Positions 9,776-19,023 of a stretch of 64,000 nt of DNA are shown piece by piece. The position numbers were made by a program, and so were the translations under genes. The notes beneath the pieces are model-generated. The model made no database searches. It had not been told where the DNA came from and worked only from the letters and a program-made list of their open reading frames with translations. Within the stretch, counting starts at the first letter, position 1. Each line of letters begins with the position of its first letter. This DNA comes from Desulfobacterales bacterium (GTDB taxonomy: Bacteria > Desulfobacterota > Desulfobacteria > Desulfobacterales > JAIPEE01). Where the stretch lies: contig JAIPEE010000001.1 of the NCBI GenBank assembly GCA_021737275.1, forward strand, positions 51,686 to 115,685, given 5' to 3'.

Positions 9776-10459
9776 CTATTTTATCTTATGGCCGAAATAT
9801 TCATCAGCTTCTGTTGTAATTTTATTCAGTTCTGCTTCCAGTTGAAGCAGGGTCTCCCGTTCTTGAGATACATCAGTGTCTTTGGAAATATAAATAGGGT
9901 CACTATAAATTACCCTGCATGTTGTAAATGGGTAGGGAAATATAAATCTATCCCAGCTTGCAAACACCTTCATTTTTTTAGCGCTATAGGTTACCGGGAT
10001 TATTGGATAGCCGGTCTTCCCGGCAAGCATGATAATACCCGGCTGAACTTTGAATCTTGGTCCCTGGGGCCCATCCGGCGTAATTGCAGCCGGACGTCCT
10101 TCTTCCTTTACAATCTTGATTAACTGCGCCAATGCGCGTAATCCGCCACGCGTAGTAGACCCCCGAACTGGTTGATTGCCCAGCCGTTTTAAAATCCGGG
10201 CAGCAATCTCTCCATCATCAGACTGGCTTACCAGTGTTGCTGCGCCCATATTCCGGTGTAAATGGATACCCATCAGCAGTCTGGAGTGCCAGGCACCGGC
10301 AATAAACCGCTTACTTTCAAAAAGGTTACGTACTTTTTCAAACCCTACAGATTCAATCCTGAGCGTACAAAATATCATATCAAATATAAGCTTACCGAAA
10401 AAACCGATCAGTTTCCACTTAAACTCAATAAGCATATCTCTTAATTTGATACTTGTCAT
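9776..10459 (-). CDS. DUF374 lysophospholipid acyltransferase, LpxJ-like
   Basis: A 227-residue member of the DUF374 (COG2121) branch of LPLAT acyltransferases. The GAWHSRLL motif carries the catalytic His, and TPDGPQGP is the second family block. The frame is open to 10588, but the extra N-terminus would lie inside lpxB; the ATG at 10459 (MTSIKLRDML) starts 3 bases after the lpxB stop. Members of this family in epsilonproteobacteria (LpxJ) add a secondary acyl chain to Kdo-lipid A. A role here as a second late acyltransferase is inferred from that and from the lpxB/msbA neighbours. Confidence 0.85.
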   Translation of the reverse strand: MTSIKLRDMLIEFKWKLIGFFGKLIFDMIFCTLRIESVGFEKVRNLFESKRFIAGAWHSRLLMGIHLHRNMGAATLVSQSDDGEIAARILKRLGNQPVRGSTTRGGLRALAQLIKIVKEEGRPAAITPDGPQGPRFKVQPGIIMLAGKTGYPIIPVTYSAKKMKVFASWDRFIFPYPFTTCRVIYSDPIYISKDTDVSQERETLLQLEAELNKITTEADEYFGHKIK

Positions 10460-10461
10460 AC

Positions 10462-11601
10462 TTAAAGCATACCTATCGCAATTTCTGCAAGCCGTCCGGA
10501 TGCACCAGGCCCGCCAAGAGCACCTCTCACATCCAGCAGTTCTGATCTCAACGTTTTTAATAATGCAGCGTCCTGAAATATTTTGCATGCTTCGTCTGCA
10601 ATATTTACGGGATTTGCCTCATGCTGAATAAGCTCAGGCACAATGGTTTTACCGGCAATCAGGTTAACGATACTGATATTTTTCACCTGTATCAATGCTC
10701 GACCAATCCGGTAACTGATGGGTGAAACCTTGTAAATTACCACCATCGGCATTCCAAAAAGCCCGATTTCAAGCGTTACCGTGCCTGATACGGCAATCAC
10801 CATTCTGCTTTGTAAAATTACTTTCTCTGCACCGCCCGACACAATTTCTATTCGAGAGGCTTCAGGATGGCCGGTAATCAGTTCTTCCATAAAAGACTTT
10901 TTTATAGATGGCGCAAGTGATAAAGCAAACTTCACATCTCCTAAACGTGAAGCAATCTCACCTGCCGTATCCAGCATGATCGGCAAATGGCGGGAAAGTT
11001 CACCAATTCGTGAGCCAGGTAACAACCCTATTACAGGCGGTTCATCCTTTTTAGACTCAATATCTTCCCTTGAAGGAAAAACTCTCTCATCGAAAAGAGG
11101 ATGTCCGATAAAGGTTACCGGCACATCATATTTCCGGTAAAAATCAGCTTCAAACGGAAGTATCACTGCCATATGGTCGACACACTTTTTAATTTTCTTA
11201 ACACGGCCGGAACGCCATGCCCATATCTGCGGACTTACATAATACAATACGGGAATTCCCAGTTTTTTGGCATACGGTGCAATACGGAGATTAAAATCAG
11301 GATAATCGATCAAAACAAGAAGATCGGGTCTCATTTTTTTCAGGGCCTGCTTGACTGTCCGCATACTCCGAAAAACGGTCGGCAGTTTTGGAATAACTTC
11401 CGTTATGCCGACAACAGAGAGTGTTTCTGCATCCACGAGTATCTCAACACCTGCATCTTTCATGGCTTTGCCGCCAACACCATAAAAAGAAAGAGCGTTG
11501 TCTCTTTGGAACATCTCCTTTACCAGCATGGAACCATGAAGATCTCCGGACGCTTCACCGGCGACAATCATGACACTTTTATTATCTGTGCCTTCATTCA
11601 T
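10462..11601 (-). CDS. lpxB: Lipid-A-disaccharide synthase
   Basis: GT19 enzyme that joins UDP-2,3-diacylglucosamine to lipid X to form the lipid A disaccharide at the inner-membrane surface. VAGEASGDLHGS near the N-terminus, YVSPQIWAWR in the middle and LLPGSRIGE are LpxB hallmarks. The start is the ATG at 11601; a TTG one codon upstream is possible. It overlaps the oxidoreductase gene by 8 bases, so translation is probably coupled. Length (379 residues) is typical. Confidence 0.95.
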   Translation of the reverse strand: MNEGTDNKSVMIVAGEASGDLHGSMLVKEMFQRDNALSFYGVGGKAMKDAGVEILVDAETLSVVGITEVIPKLPTVFRSMRTVKQALKKMRPDLLVLIDYPDFNLRIAPYAKKLGIPVLYYVSPQIWAWRSGRVKKIKKCVDHMAVILPFEADFYRKYDVPVTFIGHPLFDERVFPSREDIESKKDEPPVIGLLPGSRIGELSRHLPIMLDTAGEIASRLGDVKFALSLAPSIKKSFMEELITGHPEASRIEIVSGGAEKVILQSRMVIAVSGTVTLEIGLFGMPMVVIYKVSPISYRIGRALIQVKNISIVNLIAGKTIVPELIQHEANPVNIADEACKIFQDAALLKTLRSELLDVRGALGGPGASGRLAEIAIGML

Positions 11602-12553
11602 CAAATTCTCTGTCCAGGCGATCTCTGATTTGAGTCATAATATTCAGCGCAATCTTCAATGCATCGCGGCCCATCTTTCCGGTAACAACAGGTCTCTCTC
11701 TTGTCTCAACTGATTTTATAAATGATCTGAGCTCATCATCCAATGCATCCGCCCTGGCAAAACGCATTCGTTGAATATCCATACCCGGAATTAAACCGCC
11801 TGTAATATTTTCATCACGTCTGATAATCGTAATATCATGGGTCGTAAAGTCTACAGATATATAAGCATCATTTTGAAAAAGACGTATCTTTCGTTCATTC
11901 TTCATTGAGATACGGCTTGCCGTTACATTGGCTACACACCCGGTATCAAATTCAAGTCGCGCATTCGCGATATCTACATGACTTGAAATTACCGGCGTAC
12001 CGGAAGCATGAATACTGTCGAGATTGGACTGAACAAAACTGGATATAATGTCAATATCGTGTATCATAAGATCCAGAACAACATTAACTTCCGTTCCACG
12101 ATCCTTGTAAATGCTGATCCGGTTAGACTCTATAAACATAGGCTTTTTTACAATGTCTTTTAAAGCCACAACGGCCGGGTTAAACCGCTCCAGGTGGCCA
12201 ACCTGAATGATCAGCTTTTTCTCTTCGGCTTTTTTAATTAATGCATCCGCTTCTTCAATGGTTGTTGTTATCGGTTTTTCAATCAGGACATCAATATTAT
12301 TTTCCAGACAATTCATCGCCACTTCAGCATGCGCGGGTGTCGGAACAACAATACTGACGGCATCAACATTGCCGATAAGTTGTTTATAGTCCGTATAAGG
12401 TGAGGTATTAAGCTTTGCGGCAGTTTCCTTAACGATGGCTTCATCAGTATCAACAACACCAACCAGATCCACATTATCCATGCCGGCATACTTTTCCGCA
12501 TGAAATTTCCCAAGATATCCGACACCAATTACTGCTGCCCGAATTTTTTTCAT
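11594..12553 (-). CDS. Gfo/Idh/MocA-family NAD(P)-dependent oxidoreductase (GnnA-like candidate)
   Basis: A 319-residue oxidoreductase with a Rossmann domain at the N-terminus (AVIGVGYLGKFHAEKY, residues 7-22) and the EKPITTTIEEAD motif carrying the family Lys (about 93). The C-terminal substrate domain has HDIDII with a conserved His. It is locked between lpxI and lpxB and overlaps lpxB by 8 bases. In some bacteria a related enzyme, GnnA, oxidises UDP-GlcNAc at C3 before GnnB aminates it, leading to amide-linked lipid A. No GnnB-type aminotransferase is in this cluster, so the substrate remains open; UDP-GlcNAc or an acylated derivative is an inference. Confidence 0.85.
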   Translation of the reverse strand: MKKIRAAVIGVGYLGKFHAEKYAGMDNVDLVGVVDTDEAIVKETAAKLNTSPYTDYKQLIGNVDAVSIVVPTPAHAEVAMNCLENNIDVLIEKPITTTIEEADALIKKAEEKKLIIQVGHLERFNPAVVALKDIVKKPMFIESNRISIYKDRGTEVNVVLDLMIHDIDIISSFVQSNLDSIHASGTPVISSHVDIANARLEFDTGCVANVTASRISMKNERKIRLFQNDAYISVDFTTHDITIIRRDENITGGLIPGMDIQRMRFARADALDDELRSFIKSVETRERPVVTGKMGRDALKIALNIMTQIRDRLDREFDE

Positions 12554-12609
12554 GGTTCAGTCCTGACTGTTATATTTAATAGCGTTTTAATTTTTAGTTC
12601 AACGAAGAA

Positions 12610-13434
12610 TTACTCATCAAGTTGAGCAATTATAGAGATACCATATTTATCAGCACAGGAAATCATTTCACTCTTATTGAAAACTACTGCCTTTCCTGCC
12701 TCAACCGTAAGAACGGTTGCGCCTGAATTATACATAGTTTCAATCGTTGATTTTCCAATTGCAGGGATATCAAATCTTGTATCCTGGTTCGGTTTACATA
12801 CCTTTACAACAACAGCGTTGCCTCTTCCCAGTTTGCCACCCCTTGCAATTGTAGCATCAGTTCCGTCTATTGCTTCGACCGCAAGTACGGATCCTTCACT
12901 TACAACAACACACTGGCCGATATCAAGACGTCCCACCTCTTTGGCAATCTTCCAGCCCAGCTCAATATCAGCTTTCTCTGTTTTGGACGGTTTCCGTTTT
13001 GTCCAGCACCCCGGTGCAGCCAAAAGATCAGGCAGCAAAAAGGTGGATGGCCGGATCGTGATCCCCTCTTTTTCAAGACCCCTTGCAAATGCCGACATAA
13101 TACCATCATCATGTGTGTTTTTCATGCCGGCAACCATTGCAATGGCCTTCAGATCCGGCTTTATTTCCGAGATTACTTTTGTTTTCTTGATGGCACCGAT
13201 CATTACCGCTTCATTGACACCATTTTTTTTGAAAAATTTTATAAGTTTTTTCACCTGGCCAATGTGAAGCCATTCGACGGCCTCCGCATTTTCTTCAACT
13301 TCCGGGTCGGCATGGTTAACATATGCGACCACATACACGCTGAAGCCGTTCTCTTTTGCCCGTTCAGAAAAAATTATGGGGAACTGACCGCTCCCCGCAA
13401 TTATACCAATTTTTTTATTGTCCGGTTTACCCAT
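12610..13434 (-). CDS. lpxI: UDP-2,3-diacylglucosamine pyrophosphatase, LpxI type
   Basis: Hydrolyses UDP-2,3-diacylglucosamine to lipid X and UMP. It belongs to the LpxI (DUF1009) family, which replaces LpxH in alpha- and deltaproteobacteria. IGIIAGSGQFPIIFSERAKENG at the start, MIGAIKK, and a C-terminal half with GKLGRGNAVVVKV and IPAIGKSTIETM match the family layout. Length (274 residues) is normal. It follows lpxA directly and precedes the oxidoreductase gene. Confidence 0.93.
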   Translation of the reverse strand: MGKPDNKKIGIIAGSGQFPIIFSERAKENGFSVYVVAYVNHADPEVEENAEAVEWLHIGQVKKLIKFFKKNGVNEAVMIGAIKKTKVISEIKPDLKAIAMVAGMKNTHDDGIMSAFARGLEKEGITIRPSTFLLPDLLAAPGCWTKRKPSKTEKADIELGWKIAKEVGRLDIGQCVVVSEGSVLAVEAIDGTDATIARGGKLGRGNAVVVKVCKPNQDTRFDIPAIGKSTIETMYNSGATVLTVEAGKAVVFNKSEMISCADKYGISIIAQLDE

Positions 13435-13461
13435 ATATTATATTTTCCGGAAAATTTAATT

Positions 13462-14232
13462 TTATCTGGTAATTCCCCGTTCGGAATTCTTAATGAAATT
13501 GATCAGATTTACCACTTCCGGAATCTGTTCAACATCTGCTTTAACACGTTCAAAAGCTTCATTCAAAGTCAATCCGATGCGGAATATGATTCGATATGCT
13601 TTTTTCAGCTCAGAAATAGTCTGGATAGAAAAGCCGTGTCTTTTCAAGCCGACACTGTTTAAACCATGAAGTTTTGCCCGATCGCCTGCGGCAATCATAA
13701 ACGGTACAACATCCTTGACAACAGCCGACTTGCCGCCAATAAATGCATAGTCACCAATTTGTGTAAACTGATGGATCGCAACAAGACCTCCGATAGTGGC
13801 ATAGTCACCAACGAGAATATGCCCTGCAAGCGTTGCATTATTTGAAAGAATGACGCCTTTGCCAAGCTTGCAGTCATGGGCAATATGGGTATATGCCATT
13901 AAAAGATTCTCTTCACCGACAACGGTTATACCACCACCTGCTTTTGTCCCACGATGAATGGTTACAAATTCCCGGATAGTCGTATTTTTTCCGATTTTCA
14001 CATATGTCTTGTTGCCCGCAAACTTAAGATCCTGAGGAATGGCACCAATTGCCGCAAATTGAAAAATATGACAGTTCTGCCCGATATCAGTAAAGGAGTC
14101 AATTACAACATGAGGGCCGATTTTTGTGCCGGCTCCGATAGAAACCTTTTCTCCTACAATTGAATACGCACCAATCTCAACACCTTCAGCTATTTCCGTA
14201 TCCGGATGTATTATTGCCGTTTCATGTATCAT
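13462..14232 (-). CDS. lpxA: UDP-N-acetylglucosamine acyltransferase
   Basis: First enzyme of lipid A synthesis: it moves a 3-hydroxyacyl chain from ACP to UDP-GlcNAc. The first two thirds are left-handed beta-helix hexapeptide repeats. THIAHDC carries the catalytic His (about H119), and NNATLAGH follows. The C-terminal helical domain has the usual GLKRHGFS segment. At 256 residues it is full length. The start overlaps the fabZ stop by 4 bases (ATGA-type coupling), the conserved fabZ-lpxA order. N- versus O-acyl preference cannot be read by eye. Confidence 0.96.
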   Translation of the reverse strand: MIHETAIIHPDTEIAEGVEIGAYSIVGEKVSIGAGTKIGPHVVIDSFTDIGQNCHIFQFAAIGAIPQDLKFAGNKTYVKIGKNTTIREFVTIHRGTKAGGGITVVGEENLLMAYTHIAHDCKLGKGVILSNNATLAGHILVGDYATIGGLVAIHQFTQIGDYAFIGGKSAVVKDVVPFMIAAGDRAKLHGLNSVGLKRHGFSIQTISELKKAYRIIFRIGLTLNEAFERVKADVEQIPEVVNLINFIKNSERGITR

Positions 14233-14678
14233 GATTTTTCTCCAAATACGGCCATCATTTCCGCCTCAGTCACCAGTTTATCTTCAACAAATGCCTTCCC
14301 GGCCATTTTGAAGGTTTTTGCCCGTCTTTTTATCATCTCAATTTTAAAGATCAACTGATCTCCGGGCACTACCGGTTGACGAAACCGGGCTTTATCAATA
14401 GCCATAAAATAAATAACGCTGTTTTCCAGCTCTTCTTCCGCTATGGATTGTGCGGCAAGAACTCCCCCTGCCTGTGCAATTGCTTCAAGAATAAGCACAC
14501 CCGGCATTACCGGTTCTCCTGGAAAATGCCCCTGGAAAAAAGGTTCATTAATCGTTACATTTTTAAGAGCAACCACCTTCTTTTCCGGTTCCAGTTCAAG
14601 AATTCTGTCCACCATTAGAAATGGATACCGATGCGGAAGGTATTTCATTATATCCTGAATTTTTATCTGACTTTCCAT
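14229..14678 (-). CDS. fabZ: 3-hydroxyacyl-ACP dehydratase FabZ
   Basis: Hot-dog-fold dehydratase of type II fatty acid synthesis. It competes with LpxA and LpxD for 3-hydroxyacyl-ACP and so balances phospholipid against lipid A. The catalytic His lies in GHFPGEPVMPG (H51) and the Glu in LILEAIAQAGG (E65). 149 residues is standard. It lies between lpxD and lpxA, as in many Gram-negatives. Confidence 0.96.
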   Translation of the reverse strand: MESQIKIQDIMKYLPHRYPFLMVDRILELEPEKKVVALKNVTINEPFFQGHFPGEPVMPGVLILEAIAQAGGVLAAQSIAEEELENSVIYFMAIDKARFRQPVVPGDQLIFKIEMIKRRAKTFKMAGKAFVEDKLVTEAEMMAVFGEKS

Positions 14679-14726
14679 ATATTATCTCCAACAAAAACAA
14701 GCCGCTTTATAAAAAATCAATTTAAA

Positions 14727-15752
14727 TCATTTATCCTCTTCTACTTTACAAAGCCGTGCTTCAATTTCTTTTAACTTTTTCCTTAGCTCCGGCAAACGGG
14801 GTAAAATCTTGGACACTTTGAGCCATAACCTGTGAGGCATTTCCGGCGCACCGGAAACAATTTGGTTATCCTCTATGGAGCCCCCGATACCGGCCTTGGG
14901 GCCGATAATGACATTGTCACCAATTTTTATATGGCCGGTAACACCTGCCTGACCGGCCATGATCACATGCCTGCCGACAGTTGTGCTGCCGGCGATGCCA
15001 ACCTGGGCAACCAGAAGTGTATTTTCCCCTATGGTCACATTATGGGCAATATGAACCAGATTATCAGTTTTGACACCACTTTTAATCCATGTTTTCCCAA
15101 AAGTAGCCCGATCAATGGTATTAGATGCGCCTATTTCCACATCATCATCTATCCGTACAATTCCCTTCTGAGGAATCTTATAGTATTTTTCGCCTTCGGG
15201 TGCAAAGCCAAAACCGTCACAGCCAATAACCGTTCCGCTATGAATTATCACACGATTGCCCAAAGTACACCGTTCAAGAATTGTAACGTTCGGGTATAAT
15301 TTAATATCATCTCCAATAGTCACACCATTTTCAATAACGGTCCCTGCATGAATAACAACATTGTTGCCAACCGTAACATTATCACCGACAACAACGCCCG
15401 GATAAATTGAAATGTTATCACCATGAATGAATTTTTTACCGATGCAGGCCTTTGAGCTGATCCCTTTTCGGAGAGGCATATCCGGAAAAAAGGCATCCAC
15501 AAGTTTAGCAAATGCAATTCTGGGATCGCCGGTCTGAACAAGATTGGCCGAGTCACATGTAAAATCACGGGGAACAATAATCGCACCGGCGTTTGTTTCT
15601 GAAATTCTTTTTAAAAGTTTTTTATTATCGGCATAGGTAATATCACTTTCAATTGCTTCAAAAAAGGGGGCGACACCGGTAATATCCTTATCGCTATCGC
15701 CTGTGATTTTTCCATCAACCAATTCAGCAATTTTGCCCAGTGAAATTTCCAT
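14727..15752 (-). CDS. lpxD: UDP-3-O-acylglucosamine N-acyltransferase
   Basis: Adds the second 3-hydroxyacyl chain to UDP-3-O-acyl-glucosamine. The N-terminal uridine-binding domain (1-100) precedes a long left-handed beta-helix (about 105-290). DGFGFAPEG is the family's conserved loop, and the catalytic His lies in VHIAHNVTIGEN. A C-terminal charged helix ends the 341-residue protein. It lies 61 bases downstream of the Skp gene, matching the common bamA-skp-lpxD order. Confidence 0.96.
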   Translation of the reverse strand: MEISLGKIAELVDGKITGDSDKDITGVAPFFEAIESDITYADNKKLLKRISETNAGAIIVPRDFTCDSANLVQTGDPRIAFAKLVDAFFPDMPLRKGISSKACIGKKFIHGDNISIYPGVVVGDNVTVGNNVVIHAGTVIENGVTIGDDIKLYPNVTILERCTLGNRVIIHSGTVIGCDGFGFAPEGEKYYKIPQKGIVRIDDDVEIGASNTIDRATFGKTWIKSGVKTDNLVHIAHNVTIGENTLLVAQVGIAGSTTVGRHVIMAGQAGVTGHIKIGDNVIIGPKAGIGGSIEDNQIVSGAPEMPHRLWLKVSKILPRLPELRKKLKEIEARLCKVEEDK

Positions 15753-15813
15753 GACAACAATCCTTATCGTTCAGACAACGTTAATGTGCCAAACAGTTAT
15801 TAACCTGATATGA

Positions 15814-16338
15814 TTAGTTACCACTTTTTGCATTATATATCGGAATAACCTTATCTGTAATATCCTTGGAGTTCGGATAAAAAATAACCGCTGATTTTTC
15901 TATAATCAATGAATATCCTTCTTTTGTGCCATACTCATTAACAACTTCAAAAAGATCGTTCCTGATTTTACCGATCAGCTGGTTCTGCATTTTTTTAAAC
16001 TCTTCTTCATGTCGTTTCTGAGCCACTTTAAAGTCATTCAGTTTGATCCTGAATTCACGCTCTTTTTCATCTCTTTTCTCCTGGGTCATAACCATGGCAT
16101 CCACATCAAGTCTTTTTTTGAGTTCCTCGATTTCAGCACCCCGGTTCTGGAGATCGGTTTTCATCTCTTCGCCTTTTTTCTTGATTTCAGCCTGAACTTT
16201 TTTGCCTGCGGCAGAATTTGCTACAACTTTTTGAAAATCAATAATACCGATTTTCTCAATATCAGCGGCATAAGCACCCATTATCAAAGGAAAAAGAAAA
16301 AAGATTGTTGTTGCCAGAGCAATTTTAAACGGTTTCAT
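15814..16338 (-). CDS. skp: Periplasmic chaperone, Skp/OmpH family
   Basis: Trimeric jellyfish-like chaperone that holds unfolded outer-membrane proteins on their way to BamA. The frame is open to 16404, but the ATG at 16338 has GGAGGG just upstream and begins a clean signal peptide (MKPFKIALATTIFF, cleaved after an Ala about residue 25). The mature part starts IEKIGIIDFQKVVANSAAGKKV and then has a long charged coiled coil (about 55-130), as in OmpH. 174 residues is family-typical. It follows bamA directly. Confidence 0.92.
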   Translation of the reverse strand: MKPFKIALATTIFFLFPLIMGAYAADIEKIGIIDFQKVVANSAAGKKVQAEIKKKGEEMKTDLQNRGAEIEELKKRLDVDAMVMTQEKRDEKEREFRIKLNDFKVAQKRHEEEFKKMQNQLIGKIRNDLFEVVNEYGTKEGYSLIIEKSAVIFYPNSKDITDKVIPIYNAKSGN

Positions 16339-16373
16339 TGAGCCCTCCATTTTCATTGTAGATTTCTTTATTA

Positions 16374-19016
16374 TTAAAATGCCGTACCAATTGTAAATTC
16401 CCATTTTCCACCACTATCTTCATCTTTTGTACTATCAGGATCAAGGATATGGCCATTTTCCAGACGCAGCGGCCCCATGGGTGAATACCATCTTATACCA
16501 TAGCCGGCACTGTTTCGCATATCACCAAGATCAACATTGCTATCAGGATCCCAGACATTACCGGTATCATAAAAAAGAACACCGACCAAACCCTGATCCT
16601 TTATGAGAGGTATAATTAATTCAACATTCAGTTGAAGATATTTGTCACCACCGATTTCACGACCACGCTCATCATATGCACTGATATCCCTGTAGTCAAA
16701 ACCGCGAACAGAGTTCATGCCGCCCAGATAAAACCGTTCGTAGTCAGGCAATATTCCCCCGGAATGCTCCCGGACATAACCGCCCTCGGCATGCGTATGG
16801 CCCACAATACCTAAAAATATGGGTATATAGACACTTGTCGTGCCTTCAAATTTGATAAAGTTAACATCCCCGCCAAGTCCGGCATATCTTACCGTTGCAT
16901 TGTAGATCTGACCGCTGGAAGGGTTCATTGCTTTATCCCTTGAGTCAAAGATCAAAGAAGAACTAATGCTATGGGTGATATTTTCGCCTTCCAGATCTTT
17001 AATATCCTGAGAGGCGGTTTTCAGTATATCTGTAATATTTGAATTGTCATGGCCATAGGAGAGGTATGCCCGTGTATAGTCCCATACCGGATAACCGAAT
17101 CTGAAACCGGCACCCACACTGTCTCGTTCATACTCATCATAATCTCTAAGCCAGTTATAGGCATTAAGGCCGACTGACAGATTGGTGTCCATCAAATAAG
17201 GTTCCGTATAACTCGCATTGAATCGGGTCGAATCACTACTGTGCTCTGCTTTTAACTCTGCAACATGGCCAAGTCCAAAGGCATTTCGCTCAGTGATGGA
17301 ACCCACTATGAAAGGTCCGTCTTCAGTGCTGTATCCGCCACCAAAACTGAAATTTCCTGTAGACTTTTCAGCAACATCGATCTCAACAACAATCCGGTCT
17401 TCAGCGCTGCCTTGCGTGGTGTCCACCTGGATATCTTCAAAAAAATCAAGCCGATAAAGGTTTCGGATACTTCGTTTTAAATTTTTCCCACTGTAAAGCT
17501 CCTGCTCATAGACCCTCAGTTCCCTGCGTACAACCTTGTCCCTTGTTTTGATATTACCGTTGATTATTATTTTTTCAATATATACAGGACTCCCTTTTTT
17601 AATGGAATATTGTACATTTGCAATAAAAGTATCTAAGTCCTTTGATATTTTGGGAGAAACTTTTGCGTACGCATATCCCATGTCGGAATACATATCTGTC
17701 AGGGTTATAACATCGCCACGTACGGTCTCCATGCTAAAGATTGAGCCATCCGAAAGATTGATTCTATCCATCATATCGTCATGTGAAAAGATGAGGTCAC
17801 CTTCAATATCAACCGTGCCAATTGTAAATTGAGGCCCCTCTTCAATTTTTATGGTTATGTATATCCAGTCCTCAATATATTCAATCCTCGGTTCCCCGAT
17901 CCGTGCATCAATGTATCCGCTGTTTTTATACAGGGCCGCCAGGTTGGCAATGTCCTGGCTGAGTGTATCACGATCAAGGCTTCCCGTACTTGTTATCCAT
18001 GACCAGAAGCCCTTTGTTTCCGTATCCATTTCATCCAGAAGATCATCCGAGGAGAAAGCCTTGTTTCCTTCGAAGGTAATCTCTTTTATTTTAACCTTTT
18101 CACCTTCAATAATATCAAAATCCAGATCCGCCTGGTTATTTTCAAGGGGGGTTATTTTATACGAAACCTTTATGTTTTGATAATTTTTTTCCTTATATAA
18201 AGACTCTATCCGGGTAACGTTGTTTTGAATGATAAAATCGTTTAATATGGAGCCGGTTTTTATGGTAAGCGTATCTTCCATGATCTCATCCGTATCAAAG
18301 ACCTTATTACCCTTTATCCGTATCATTCTGATCGTCGGTTTTTCCGTTACTTTGAAAATGACAATCTTGCCCTCTGCACCGTCAACAGCCTCAACCCTTA
18401 TATCATCAAAGTACCCCATTGCATAGATGGCTTTCAAATCCCCGGATATGTTTTTGGGAACATAAAGGTCACCCGGTTCAGAGTTCATAACCTTCCGGAT
18501 AGCATCAACTTCAATCCGCCTGTTGCCGGTTATCCGGATATCCGTCAACACTTGAAGGTTAAAAATCTTCATACTCAGTTTTCTGGAAAGGCTCTGGACA
18601 ACACCCGGCAGGTTTTCAATCTCTTTGCCTTCCGCATAGACACGACTGGGCGAACCGCGACCTTTTAAATCGAAAACATTTGCATCGAGGCTAATCTGGG
18701 AGCCGATCAGTGTCATACTGCCCCGAACAACAAAGTCTGCACCGGCGTTTATGCCAATCTCTCTGATACCCTTCTTGTCTTTCAGCTTCTCTTTAATATC
18801 AGAATCTGAAATCATATCAGCGTTGACAATCTCTGCACCATCAATTTCCAGATTACGGGAAATCACATCCGGAATTTCAGAACCGAGATAAGAAAGATCC
18901 TCTTTTGAGTTAATTTCAAACGGCAATACCAGAACCCGACTGGTTTCCAACGCAATTACTGTGTTTGGCAATAACAAAAATAGTGTAATAACGAGCAGAT
19001 ATAACCTTTTAAACAT
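16374..19016 (-). CDS. bamA: Outer membrane protein assembly factor BamA with an extra N-terminal domain
   Basis: Central Omp85 insertase of the outer membrane. A signal peptide (1-22) is followed by an additional domain of about 130 residues (25-155). The five POTRA repeats come next (from ITGNRRIEVDAIRKV, about 160), then the 16-stranded barrel (about 560-880). The barrel has the VRGF lock motif (R771-F773) and ends in an aromatic residue (TIGTAF). The extra domain (VLVLPFEINSKEDLSYLG, GADFVVRGSMTLIGSQ) resembles TolB-N or FlgO-like folds. At 880 residues the protein is longer than E. coli BamA (about 800). It lies between lolD (7 bases) and skp. Confidence 0.94.
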   Translation of the reverse strand: MFKRLYLLVITLFLLLPNTVIALETSRVLVLPFEINSKEDLSYLGSEIPDVISRNLEIDGAEIVNADMISDSDIKEKLKDKKGIREIGINAGADFVVRGSMTLIGSQISLDANVFDLKGRGSPSRVYAEGKEIENLPGVVQSLSRKLSMKIFNLQVLTDIRITGNRRIEVDAIRKVMNSEPGDLYVPKNISGDLKAIYAMGYFDDIRVEAVDGAEGKIVIFKVTEKPTIRMIRIKGNKVFDTDEIMEDTLTIKTGSILNDFIIQNNVTRIESLYKEKNYQNIKVSYKITPLENNQADLDFDIIEGEKVKIKEITFEGNKAFSSDDLLDEMDTETKGFWSWITSTGSLDRDTLSQDIANLAALYKNSGYIDARIGEPRIEYIEDWIYITIKIEEGPQFTIGTVDIEGDLIFSHDDMMDRINLSDGSIFSMETVRGDVITLTDMYSDMGYAYAKVSPKISKDLDTFIANVQYSIKKGSPVYIEKIIINGNIKTRDKVVRRELRVYEQELYSGKNLKRSIRNLYRLDFFEDIQVDTTQGSAEDRIVVEIDVAEKSTGNFSFGGGYSTEDGPFIVGSITERNAFGLGHVAELKAEHSSDSTRFNASYTEPYLMDTNLSVGLNAYNWLRDYDEYERDSVGAGFRFGYPVWDYTRAYLSYGHDNSNITDILKTASQDIKDLEGENITHSISSSLIFDSRDKAMNPSSGQIYNATVRYAGLGGDVNFIKFEGTTSVYIPIFLGIVGHTHAEGGYVREHSGGILPDYERFYLGGMNSVRGFDYRDISAYDERGREIGGDKYLQLNVELIIPLIKDQGLVGVLFYDTGNVWDPDSNVDLGDMRNSAGYGIRWYSPMGPLRLENGHILDPDSTKDEDSGGKWEFTIGTAF

Positions 19017-19023
19017 ATACGCC

